Assembly: GCF_002744755.1 (NCBI RefSeq)
Contig: NZ_KZ319292.1
Span: 62,001 to 126,000 of the forward strand
Source: Leeuwenhoekiella nanhaiensis
Lineage (GTDB): Bacteria > Bacteroidota > Bacteroidia > Flavobacteriales > Flavobacteriaceae
Direction: 5' to 3'
DNA: 64,000 bases
Shown here piece by piece: positions 39,773 through 47,964 of this stretch (position 1 is the stretch's first letter; each line of letters opens with the position of its first letter). Below the pieces are notes generated by a model. The model was not told where the DNA came from, did no database searches, and worked only from the letters and a program-made list of their open reading frames with translations. The position numbers and the translations under genes were made by a program.

Positions 39773-41731
39773 ATGCGAAAGATTTCTTCATTTTTTATAC
39801 CAATCATTTTTAGTCTGGTCGCTGTAAATGCCGGCCTGGCGCAAACTCCTGCAAAGGTGAGTTCGCCGGACGGTCACATTTCGGTTACAGTCAGGTTAGA
39901 AAATGGAAAACCCGTTTACAGTGTTGCTCACGATTCTGATATTTTTCTGGAAGATTCTCCTCTAGGTCTAAAAACTTCAATCGGTGATTTTAGCGAAGGA
40001 CTTACTATTGAGAGTTCAGCCTCAAACACTATTGCGGACTCCTATGAGTTGAACCGTGCTAAAGTGAGTAAAGTTCAATACAATGCAAACGAGTTGGTCA
40101 CCTCTTTTACAAATGAAGCTAAGGACACGCTTCAGGTTATTTTCAGGGTAAGCAATCGTGATGTAGCCTTTTCCTATAAGTTAATCGGGAAAGATCTCAA
40201 TACCAAAGTAAAAATTCTCAGCGAAGCTACAGCATTCAATCTGCCCGATCAGGCAACCACATTTTTAAGCGCTCAGGCTTTGCCGATGACCGGATGGGAG
40301 CAAACCAAACCTTCTTATGAAGAGGGTTATACCTTTGACGCGCCTTTGGGAGAAGCGTCACAGTATGGGGTGGGCTATACGTTTCCGGCACTCTTTAAAA
40401 ATGAAACTAAAGGTTGGTTACTTATTTCAGAGACAGGCGTAGATGGTACCTATCCCGGTTCACGATTGGGAGAGTCAGGTACTGACGGGGTGTTTCCATT
40501 ATTGTTTCCGCAGGAAGGAGAAAACAATAGCATTGGCGCTACCTATGCGGCGATGGCGATGCCGGCTCAAACGCCCTGGCGCACCATTACCTTGGGTAAA
40601 ACCTTGAAGCCCATCGTAGAATCTACCGTAGCTTTTGATTTGGTGAAACCAAAATACCGGGCTACGACAGACTACCAAACCGGTAGGGCAACCTGGAGCT
40701 GGATTGTTTGGCAGGATGGCAGCATCAACTATGAAGATCAGATTAAGTTTATTGATCTCTCGGCTGCATTGAATTTTGAATACGTGCTCATTGACAACTG
40801 GTGGGATGCCAACATTGGCCGGGATAGAATGGAGGAACTGGTAGATTATGCCCGCTCTAAGAACGTCTCAGTCTTGCTTTGGTACAATTCAAACGGCTAT
40901 TGGAGCAATGCGCCACAGACCCCGCAGGATTTTATGAACACCGCTTACAAGCGTCAGCGCGAGATGGCCTGGATGCAAGAAATAGGGGTTAAGGGTATTA
41001 AAGTTGATTTCTTTGGGGGTGATAAGCAAACCACCATGCAGCTTTATGAAGACATTCTTAACGATGCTAATAATTATGGTTTGGGCGTGGTTTTTCACGG
41101 CTGTACTTTACCGCGTGGCTGGGAGCGTATGTATCCCAATTATATGTCTTCAGAAGCGGTACTGGCTTCCGAAAATTTAATTTTTACTCAGGAAGCTTCA
41201 GATCAGCACGCGTATAAAAGTACCTTGCATCCCTTCATACGGAATACCGTTGGAGCGATGGATTTTGGCCCCGTTTTTCTCAACAAACGTTTAACTAAAG
41301 ATCAACAGGGCGGCTCTATTCGTAAAACCACCGAAGCTTTTGAGCTGGCAACCGGCGTCCTGTATTTTTCGCCCATTCAGCATTTTGGCCTTACGCCAAA
41401 TAACCTGGACGAACAACCGCAGTTTGTGCTCGATTTCTTAAAAGAAGTTCCGGCAACCTGGGATGAGACGGTTTACATAGGCGGTGAGCCCGGTGATTAT
41501 GCGGCTATCGCAAGGCGAAAAGGACAGAAATGGTATGTGGCGGTAACAAACGGCAAAAAAGAAGATCGCACATTAGAGCTAAACCTTCCAATGCTTAAAA
41601 ATGCAGAAATAACACTTATTTACGATAAATCAGACCGAACAGCCGGTCTCAAGTCAATGAAAATCATTAAAAATGGTAAATTGAAATTCAAATTACTGGG
41701 AGAAGGCGGTGCCGTGATCACTGGCAATTAG
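39773..41731 (+). CDS. GH97 retaining glycosidase (alpha-galactosidase-like)
   Basis: A 652-residue secreted protein with a signal peptide (cleavage after AGLAQ). It has the GH97 layout: N-terminal beta-sandwich with SSPDGHISVTVRLENGKPVYSV, a catalytic barrel with YVLIDNWWDANIGRD, GIKVDFFGGDKQTTM and YMSSEAVLASEN, and a C-terminal beta domain. Asp412 in KVDFF is the nucleophile position of retaining members such as B. thetaiotaomicron alpha-galactosidase BtGH97b; inverting SusB-type alpha-glucosidases lack it. Retaining GH97 includes alpha-galactosidase and beta-L-arabinopyranosidase, both plausible for arabinogalactan ends. A Ca site is usual for the family. Confidence 0.9.
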   Translation: MRKISSFFIPIIFSLVAVNAGLAQTPAKVSSPDGHISVTVRLENGKPVYSVAHDSDIFLEDSPLGLKTSIGDFSEGLTIESSASNTIADSYELNRAKVSKVQYNANELVTSFTNEAKDTLQVIFRVSNRDVAFSYKLIGKDLNTKVKILSEATAFNLPDQATTFLSAQALPMTGWEQTKPSYEEGYTFDAPLGEASQYGVGYTFPALFKNETKGWLLISETGVDGTYPGSRLGESGTDGVFPLLFPQEGENNSIGATYAAMAMPAQTPWRTITLGKTLKPIVESTVAFDLVKPKYRATTDYQTGRATWSWIVWQDGSINYEDQIKFIDLSAALNFEYVLIDNWWDANIGRDRMEELVDYARSKNVSVLLWYNSNGYWSNAPQTPQDFMNTAYKRQREMAWMQEIGVKGIKVDFFGGDKQTTMQLYEDILNDANNYGLGVVFHGCTLPRGWERMYPNYMSSEAVLASENLIFTQEASDQHAYKSTLHPFIRNTVGAMDFGPVFLNKRLTKDQQGGSIRKTTEAFELATGVLYFSPIQHFGLTPNNLDEQPQFVLDFLKEVPATWDETVYIGGEPGDYAAIARRKGQKWYVAVTNGKKEDRTLELNLPMLKNAEITLIYDKSDRTAGLKSMKIIKNGKLKFKLLGEGGAVITGN

Positions 41732-41785
41732 GCTTTTTTGCACGAAGCATCCCGGGATTTGATCGTATTCATTTAAAAGCATTTT

Positions 41786-44700
41786 ATGAAATTTATCCCT
41801 ACATTTTTATCTTTTCTTTCAATTTTCCTGTTGTTTTCCTGCGGAAAGGAAGACGCTGCTGTTACTGAAGATACGAATACCTTATTTACACTTTTAAACG
41901 CTTCAAAAACAGGTATTGACTTCGAAAATACACTCGTAGAAACCGATGAAAGCAACATCATCACCTACGAATACATTTACAACGGTGGCGGTGTCGCAGT
42001 GGGAGACGTTAATAATGACGGACTTTCAGACGTTTATCTTTCGGGCAATCAGGTTCAAAATAAACTCTACCTGAATAAAGGTGATCTGAGCTTTGAAGAT
42101 ATCACTGCCAAAGCGAAGATTCAGGAAAAAGAGGGTTGGAAAACCGGTACCGCGATGGCTGATGTTAATGGCGATGGCTTACTCGATATTTATGTTTGCT
42201 ACTCAGGCAATGCCCCGCAGGAAGGGGTTACATCGCCCGTAATACGCGAATACAAACCCCGGTCAAACCAGCTGTTTATCAATCAGGGGCTTGATGCTAC
42301 CGGTGTTCCCACCTTTAAAGATCAGGCTAAAGAATATGGGGTTGACGCCATAGGCACCTTCACCACACAGGTTTATTTCTTAGACTATGATCTCGATGGC
42401 GATCTCGATTTATTTTTGCTCAATCACGCCAACAAGTTTTACAACATTTTCTTCAACGTAACCCTGTTACGCAGCAAAAGGCATCCGTATTACGGCAATC
42501 AACTTTACGAAAACCGCGATAATCAATTTGTAGAAGTTTCAGAAGAAGCGGGAATTGACGGGACGGGTATCAATTTTGGGCTGAGTGCCGCAATTAGTGA
42601 TTTTAACAAAGATGGGTATCCTGATATTTTCGTGACTAACGACTATTCCGAACAGGATTTTTGCTATCTCAATAACGGCGACGGCACCTTTACCGAAACC
42701 TCGAAAGCTTCTTTCGCCCATTTCTCAAAGTACTCAATGGGTTCTGATGCTGCAGACATCAACAACGATATGAATCCTGATTTGTTTGTGGTTGATATGC
42801 TTCCGGAAGGTAATTATCGTCAAAAAGTGCTCAAAGGACCGGATGAATACAATAAAGTTAAGCGACTTATTGATAGTGGTTACCACCCGCAATATATGCA
42901 CAACAATTTACAGTTGAGCAAGGGCTTAGATCCCAATGCAAATTTACGTTTTACGGAGGTGGGGCAGCTTGCAGGGATTTCAAATACCGACTGGAGTTGG
43001 GCTCCCTTACTTGCTGATTACGATAACGATGGTTTAAAGGATGTGTTTATCACAAACGGCTATCTACGTGATTATAGCAATCTCGATTTTAATAACTACA
43101 CGGTGCACGAGGCCAGAGATCGTGCTCAGGCAACTGGCGAAAGACTTGATCTGGGCTTACTCATCAGTAAAATTCCTTCCACCAAAGTTTCCAATTACAT
43201 CTATAAGAATGTAGACGGACTCCTCTTTGAAAACAAAACTCAGGCCTGGGGACTTGACCAAAAAACGGTATCTAATGCCGCCGCGTATGCCGATTTTGAT
43301 AACGACGGGGATTTAGACCTGATCATCAATAACCTCAATGATCCAGTTTTGGTTTATGAGAATCATGAAAATGAACAGCTGAATAATAACTTTTTGTCGC
43401 TGACGCTCGAGGGTGCAGGTAAAAATACCCAGGCTCTGGGTGCCAAAGTGATGCTTCAGCTTGAGGATGGTAAACAAATCTATCAGGAAGCCTATTACAT
43501 TCGCGGCTATCAGTCTTCGGTAGAGCCCAAAATGACTATTGGTTTAGGCAAAGCCGAAAGGATTCAGAGTCTTGAAATAATTTGGCCCTCTAAAAAAATG
43601 ACCCGCCTCGAAAACGTTCAGGCCAATCTGGCTTTGGTTTTAAAGGAGGCTGAAGCGACTGAAACTTATGATTATAAGATCACACCGCCTGAAACCTTCT
43701 TTACTGATATTACGGCAAATTCGAATATCGATTTCATCCATCAGGAGAATGATTATGTAGACTATAACTACGAAAGCCTTATCCCATATCAGGTCTCAAA
43801 AACCAGCGGAAAAGCCGCAGTTGGCGACCTTGACAACGATGGTAACGACGATATTTTCTTCCTTGGCGCTAGTGGTCAGGCTTCGCAACTGTATCTGGGT
43901 TCTGATTCTGGCAAATTTAAACTGAATAATGCCGGCCAGCCCTGGACTTCCGCTGAAGAGGTAGTTCACGAAGACTACGACGCCCTGTTTTTTGACGCTG
44001 ATGATGACGGCGATCTGGACCTGTATGTGGTAAGCGGCGGTAATGAAGAGTTTAATGGCGATGCCTATTATCAGGACCGTTTATATCTCAATACAGGTAA
44101 CGGTAAATTCAGCAAAGCTGAAAACGCGCTGCCCGATATGAAATTCAGCGGGGGAGTGGTTAAAGCTGCAGATTACGATAAGGACGGCGACCTGGATTTA
44201 TTCGTAGGCGGAAGGATTTCGGGAGGAAATTACCCGATGTCGCCCCGAAGCGTGTTACTTACCAATGAAACTTCCGGCTCTGATGTGAAATTTAGCGTCA
44301 CCCGAAACTATGACCTGGAGCAGGTGGGTATGGTAACCGATGCAGATTGGGTAGACGTTGACAACGACTCCTGGCCTGATTTGGTTTTGGCAGGGGAATG
44401 GATGCCTATTAGTCTGTTTAAAAACAACGCAGGTACTTTAAAAAATGAAACAGAAGCAGCAGGCCTGGCCAATTCAAACGGCTGGTGGTTTAGCCTGCAG
44501 TCCGGGGACTTTGACGGCGACGGGGATGTTGATTTTCTGGCCGGTAATCTGGGCGAAAACAACCAGTTTAAAGCTTCGGTTCAAGAGCCTATGCGCTATT
44601 ATATTCAGGATATTGACAACAACGGGCGTATAGATCCTATTTTGACCTACTACATTGACGGGGTTAGCTATCCGTGGCCTACCCGCGACGAACTCATGGG

Positions 44701-45178
44701 GCAGGTTTCCGCCTTAAAAAAGCAGTATCAATCGTACGAGAGTTATGCGAAAACCAATACCGAAGAGTTTTTAAAAACTAATAAGATCGAGCCACGTTTT
44801 ACTCTGGAGATCAAAATGCTTGCTTCGGCTTTTATAGAAAATAAAGGTGATGGTACGTTTAGTATAAAAGCTTTGCCCAAAGCGGTTCAGGATGCACCCA
44901 TTCAGGATTTTGTAGTTGCAGACTTCGATGATGACGGCAATTCAGAGATTCTTACTGCCGGAAACCTGTATCCGTTTCGCGTGAGTCAGGGGCCTCTTGA
45001 CGCTTCTTTCGGTTCGTTGCTGAACTTTAATCAGGGTGATTTTCGCCTTATGCCTCAAACAGCCAATCTGTGGTTAGATGGCGATATAAAATCCTTAAAC
45101 ATTTTAAATACAAAATCCGGTCAAAAACACCTACTGGTCACCCGCAATAATGACGGGCCCGGTCTGTACACCTATTAA
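41786..45178 (+). CDS. Double VCBS/FG-GAP propeller lipoprotein with central ASPIC/UnbV domain (CRTAC1-like)
   Basis: A 1130-residue lipoprotein (lipobox LFSC, Cys19). About fourteen DxDxDGxxD calcium-type loops fall in two groups of about seven: the first at residues 70-520 (DVNNDGLSDVY, DYDLDGDLDLF, DFNKDGYPDIF), the second at 690-1110 (DLDNDGNDDIF, DYDKDGDLDLF, DFDGDGDVDFL). Between them lies an ASPIC/UnbV domain (about 530-625, NTQALGAKVMLQLEDG, SLEIIWPSKK). This suggests two seven-bladed propellers joined by a beta domain. Such proteins are frequent in flavobacterial PULs but none has a settled function; glycan binding or a surface scaffold is plausible. 54 bp after GH97 and 9 bp before GH16, so in the same operon. 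Confidence 0.88.
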   Translation: MKFIPTFLSFLSIFLLFSCGKEDAAVTEDTNTLFTLLNASKTGIDFENTLVETDESNIITYEYIYNGGGVAVGDVNNDGLSDVYLSGNQVQNKLYLNKGDLSFEDITAKAKIQEKEGWKTGTAMADVNGDGLLDIYVCYSGNAPQEGVTSPVIREYKPRSNQLFINQGLDATGVPTFKDQAKEYGVDAIGTFTTQVYFLDYDLDGDLDLFLLNHANKFYNIFFNVTLLRSKRHPYYGNQLYENRDNQFVEVSEEAGIDGTGINFGLSAAISDFNKDGYPDIFVTNDYSEQDFCYLNNGDGTFTETSKASFAHFSKYSMGSDAADINNDMNPDLFVVDMLPEGNYRQKVLKGPDEYNKVKRLIDSGYHPQYMHNNLQLSKGLDPNANLRFTEVGQLAGISNTDWSWAPLLADYDNDGLKDVFITNGYLRDYSNLDFNNYTVHEARDRAQATGERLDLGLLISKIPSTKVSNYIYKNVDGLLFENKTQAWGLDQKTVSNAAAYADFDNDGDLDLIINNLNDPVLVYENHENEQLNNNFLSLTLEGAGKNTQALGAKVMLQLEDGKQIYQEAYYIRGYQSSVEPKMTIGLGKAERIQSLEIIWPSKKMTRLENVQANLALVLKEAEATETYDYKITPPETFFTDITANSNIDFIHQENDYVDYNYESLIPYQVSKTSGKAAVGDLDNDGNDDIFFLGASGQASQLYLGSDSGKFKLNNAGQPWTSAEEVVHEDYDALFFDADDDGDLDLYVVSGGNEEFNGDAYYQDRLYLNTGNGKFSKAENALPDMKFSGGVVKAADYDKDGDLDLFVGGRISGGNYPMSPRSVLLTNETSGSDVKFSVTRNYDLEQVGMVTDADWVDVDNDSWPDLVLAGEWMPISLFKNNAGTLKNETEAAGLANSNGWWFSLQSGDFDGDGDVDFLAGNLGENNQFKASVQEPMRYYIQDIDNNGRIDPILTYYIDGVSYPWPTRDELMGQVSALKKQYQSYESYAKTNTEEFLKTNKIEPRFTLEIKMLASAFIENKGDGTFSIKALPKAVQDAPIQDFVVADFDDDGNSEILTAGNLYPFRVSQGPLDASFGSLLNFNQGDFRLMPQTANLWLDGDIKSLNILNTKSGQKHLLVTRNNDGPGLYTY

Positions 45179-45187
45179 ATACAAATT

Positions 45188-46057
45188 ATGAGAATCCTGT
45201 TCCTGCTGCTTAGTTATGCTTTTGTGATTTCGTGTAAATCTTCAAAATCCGGGCAGGTGGGGGATTCTGCTATTCAAACTCCACAAGGCTACGAGCTGAT
45301 CTGGCACGATGAGTTTGACACCGGTACTAAGCCCGATCGGGATTCATGGAACTATGAGTACGGTTTTGTACGCAACAAAGAGCTGCAATGGTATCAGGAA
45401 GACAATGCCACTCTTGCTAACGGAAATCTGGTCATCACAGGTAAACGCGAAGAGCTTGTAAATCCCGGTTATGAACCGGGTAGTACTAATTGGAGTAAAA
45501 GTCGCGAAACAGCGCAGTATACGTCTTCAAGTATCAATACCCGGGATCGGTTTGAGTTTATGTTCGGTATTGTAGAAGTACGCGCTAAGATTGATACCGC
45601 AAGCGGAATGTGGCCGGCAATCTGGACGTTGGGCGTTGAAAAAGGCTGGCCTTCAAACGGCGAGATCGATATGATGGAATACTATCAGATTGACGGAAAA
45701 CCCCACATTCTGGCTAACGCAGCCTGGGGAGCACACTGGCAGGATGTGTCTTGGGACAGCGCTAAAATTCCCTTTACTGAGTTCTTAAAGAAAGACCCGC
45801 AATGGCCTGAAGAATTCCACATCTGGAAAATGGAATGGACTCCGCAGTTTATCAAACTCTATCTGGACGATGCGTTAATCAACGAGATTGATTTAGCCGA
45901 AACCAAAAATCCCGACGGGTTTAATGGCTTTCACCAACGGCATTATATTTTACTCAATTTAGCGATTGGTTCCAACGGTGGTGATCCTTCAAGCACGCAA
46001 TTCCCTAAAGAATACCTGGTAGATTATGTACGGGTGTATCAGAAAACAGATTCTTAG
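45188..46057 (+). CDS. GH16 endo-glycanase lipoprotein (putative endo-beta-galactanase)
   Basis: A 289-residue lipoprotein (lipobox VISC, Cys16) with one GH16 jelly-roll domain. The catalytic motif is GEIDMMEYY with Glu159 nucleophile, Asp161 and acid/base Glu164, i.e. the ExDxxE form with a beta-bulge as in laminarinase-like members. WHDEFD, GIVEVRAKIDTASGMWPAIW and YLLDYVRVYQK-type blocks are also present. The protein is a surface lipoprotein, as expected for the endo-enzyme that makes the first cuts outside the cell. GH16 contains endo-beta-1,3-galactanases of arabinogalactan loci, and also laminarinases; locus content favours galactan. 2 bp before the GH105 gene. Confidence 0.85.
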   Translation: MRILFLLLSYAFVISCKSSKSGQVGDSAIQTPQGYELIWHDEFDTGTKPDRDSWNYEYGFVRNKELQWYQEDNATLANGNLVITGKREELVNPGYEPGSTNWSKSRETAQYTSSSINTRDRFEFMFGIVEVRAKIDTASGMWPAIWTLGVEKGWPSNGEIDMMEYYQIDGKPHILANAAWGAHWQDVSWDSAKIPFTEFLKKDPQWPEEFHIWKMEWTPQFIKLYLDDALINEIDLAETKNPDGFNGFHQRHYILLNLAIGSNGGDPSSTQFPKEYLVDYVRVYQKTDS

Positions 46058-46059
46058 TT

Positions 46060-47247
46060 ATGAAACAAAATTTAAAATACAAATCCTTGAAAACACCGCT
46101 TATTTTTTTTTCAATTTTGGCAGGAATATTCACTTCCTGCGGGGGAGCAAAACCGGCTGATTCGGCCTTAAACGAAGCTTCACTTCCCAAACCCAATCAG
46201 GTTTTGGCCATCATAGAGATGGTGAATACCCACTGGCAAGAGACGCATCCCGAGCCTGCATCGGCATTCTGGCATCCCGCGGCCTATCAGACCGGGAATA
46301 TTGAAGCTTATAAAGTGACAGGAAATCAAGATTTTCTGAACTATGCCACGGCCTGGGCCGAGCATAATGAGTGGAAAGGTGCAAAATCTGATGATAAATC
46401 GGCGTGGAAATACAATTATGGCGAGACTGACGATCACGTGCTTTTTGGCGACTGGCAGATTGCCTTTCAAACTTATATCGATTTGTATACGCTTGAGGGT
46501 TCTACAGATCCTTCAAAAATTGCCCGCGCCCGTGAGGTGATGGAATACCAGATGAGCACGCCACAAAATGATTTCTGGTGGTGGGCTGATGGCCTGTATA
46601 TGGTGATGCCGGTGATGACCAAACTCTATCAGGTGACCGGCAACGAGCAGTATTTAGATAAACTCAATGAATACCTGAAGTATTCAGACAGCATTATGCT
46701 TGATGAAGAGACGGGGCTTTATTATCGAGATGCCAAATATGTCTATCCCAAACACAAAAGCCTGAACGGTAAAAAGGATTTCTGGGCACGCGGCGACGGC
46801 TGGGTTTTTGCCGGTTTGGCGAAAGTCTTACAGGATCTCCCTGAAGATTCCAAATACCGAAACGCATTTGAAGCCCGCTACAGGCGAATGGCCGAAGCTT
46901 TAAAAGCAGCCCAACAGCCGGAAGGTTACTGGACGCGTAGTATTCTCGATCCGGAGCATGCTCCAGGACCTGAAACCAGTGGTACCGCTTTCTTTACCTA
47001 CGGCTATTTATGGGGTATCAACAACGGTATTCTGGATGCAAAAACCTATTTGCCTGTTGTAGAAAAAAGCTGGAAATACCTGACGGAAGTGGCTTTACAG
47101 GAAAACGGAGCCGTGGGTTATGTACAGCCTATCGGCGAAAGGGCCATTCCCGGGCAGGTAGTTGATGTCAACTCTACTGCCGACTTTGGAGTGGGAGCCT
47201 ACCTGCTTGCCGCTTCTGAAATGTACCGAATGGTTTCAGATAATTAG
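46060..47247 (+). CDS. GH105 unsaturated uronyl hydrolase lipoprotein
   Basis: A 395-residue (alpha/alpha)6-barrel protein of family GH105 (YteR/YesR type) with a lipoprotein signal (FTSC, Cys27). Signature blocks are the Asp-containing WWADGLYMVMPVM and DFWARGDGWVFAGLAKVL, which hold the two catalytic-site Asp regions of the family. GH105 removes delta-4,5-unsaturated uronic acid left by polysaccharide lyases; unsaturated glucuronyl activity is known in arabinogalactan and ulvan loci, rhamnogalacturonyl activity in pectin loci. No pectate or rhamnogalacturonan lyase is present here, so glucuronate released by the BNR_4 protein is the likely substrate (inference). Confidence 0.88.
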   Translation: MKQNLKYKSLKTPLIFFSILAGIFTSCGGAKPADSALNEASLPKPNQVLAIIEMVNTHWQETHPEPASAFWHPAAYQTGNIEAYKVTGNQDFLNYATAWAEHNEWKGAKSDDKSAWKYNYGETDDHVLFGDWQIAFQTYIDLYTLEGSTDPSKIARAREVMEYQMSTPQNDFWWWADGLYMVMPVMTKLYQVTGNEQYLDKLNEYLKYSDSIMLDEETGLYYRDAKYVYPKHKSLNGKKDFWARGDGWVFAGLAKVLQDLPEDSKYRNAFEARYRRMAEALKAAQQPEGYWTRSILDPEHAPGPETSGTAFFTYGYLWGINNGILDAKTYLPVVEKSWKYLTEVALQENGAVGYVQPIGERAIPGQVVDVNSTADFGVGAYLLAASEMYRMVSDN

Positions 47248-47301
47248 AATCAGGTTAGAGATTTAAAATGTTGAATCATAAGCTAAAAAACAGCCAAAGC
47301 A

Positions 47302-47928
47302 ATGAAAAATATATTTACCGCATTAATAATTTTAACCTGTTCCAGTTTATTTGCGCAAGATATTTTTGATCGGGGAGATACACATCTCGTAGTTCCTCAT
47401 ATAGGCTTATCAGAATTTCCGATAGATTCAACTAGCATGGCCACAGTAATTTCAGCTTTTGGAGGTGATTATCAACTCGATGATAAAGAGGAAAAAATTG
47501 AAGAATTTTTGAATCAAAGAAAATCTCATTCTAGAGAAAACCTTAAACAGTTTCCATTGCTTTTGGAACTTAAATACGAAAGCCTGGGAGTTTCCTTTTA
47601 TTGGTTGTCAAATGACAGTACCCAAACCATTAGGGCAGTGAAATTTTATCATCCTTTTAAGGCTGAAAGTCAAAAGGGTATTGTTTTAAATAAATCTACA
47701 ATGGGAGCCGCAAAAACAGCTTATGACGCAGCCACTATTCTGGTTAGCGGAAATCCTTTAAATGAATTGACTATTCACGAGTTTACCGAAATAGGAATCC
47801 GATTTAGGTCTTCTATATCAGGCTATTCCAAAGATAACTTCCCTCCTAAGAAGGTGATTGAAAACGCAATTCTCGAAGAAATTTATATATCAAACTATCA
47901 GGAAAAACTGCTTTTGGGCAGTTTATAA
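47302..47928 (+). CDS. Secreted protein of unknown function
   Basis: A 208-residue protein with a signal peptide (cleavage after SSLFA). I do not recognise a family. The mature part is mixed alpha/beta with a KEEKIEEFLNQRK helix and strands such as LLLELKYESLGVSFYWLS and TIRAVKFYHPF. The central part reads GIVLNKSTMGAAKTAYD, a pattern sometimes seen in bacterial proteins that carry a conserved G-x-S-T-x-x-x-V/A turn. No catalytic motif is evident. It sits 54 bp after GH105 and 36 bp before GH154 on the same strand, so it is inside the enzyme operon, yet its sequence is visibly more AT-rich than its neighbours. It may be a late insertion rather than a functional PUL part. Confidence 0.75.
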   Translation: MKNIFTALIILTCSSLFAQDIFDRGDTHLVVPHIGLSEFPIDSTSMATVISAFGGDYQLDDKEEKIEEFLNQRKSHSRENLKQFPLLLELKYESLGVSFYWLSNDSTQTIRAVKFYHPFKAESQKGIVLNKSTMGAAKTAYDAATILVSGNPLNELTIHEFTEIGIRFRSSISGYSKDNFPPKKVIENAILEEIYISNYQEKLLLGSL

Positions 47929-47964
47929 GTGCAACATATCTAAAAAACCAGCCATAACTTAATT

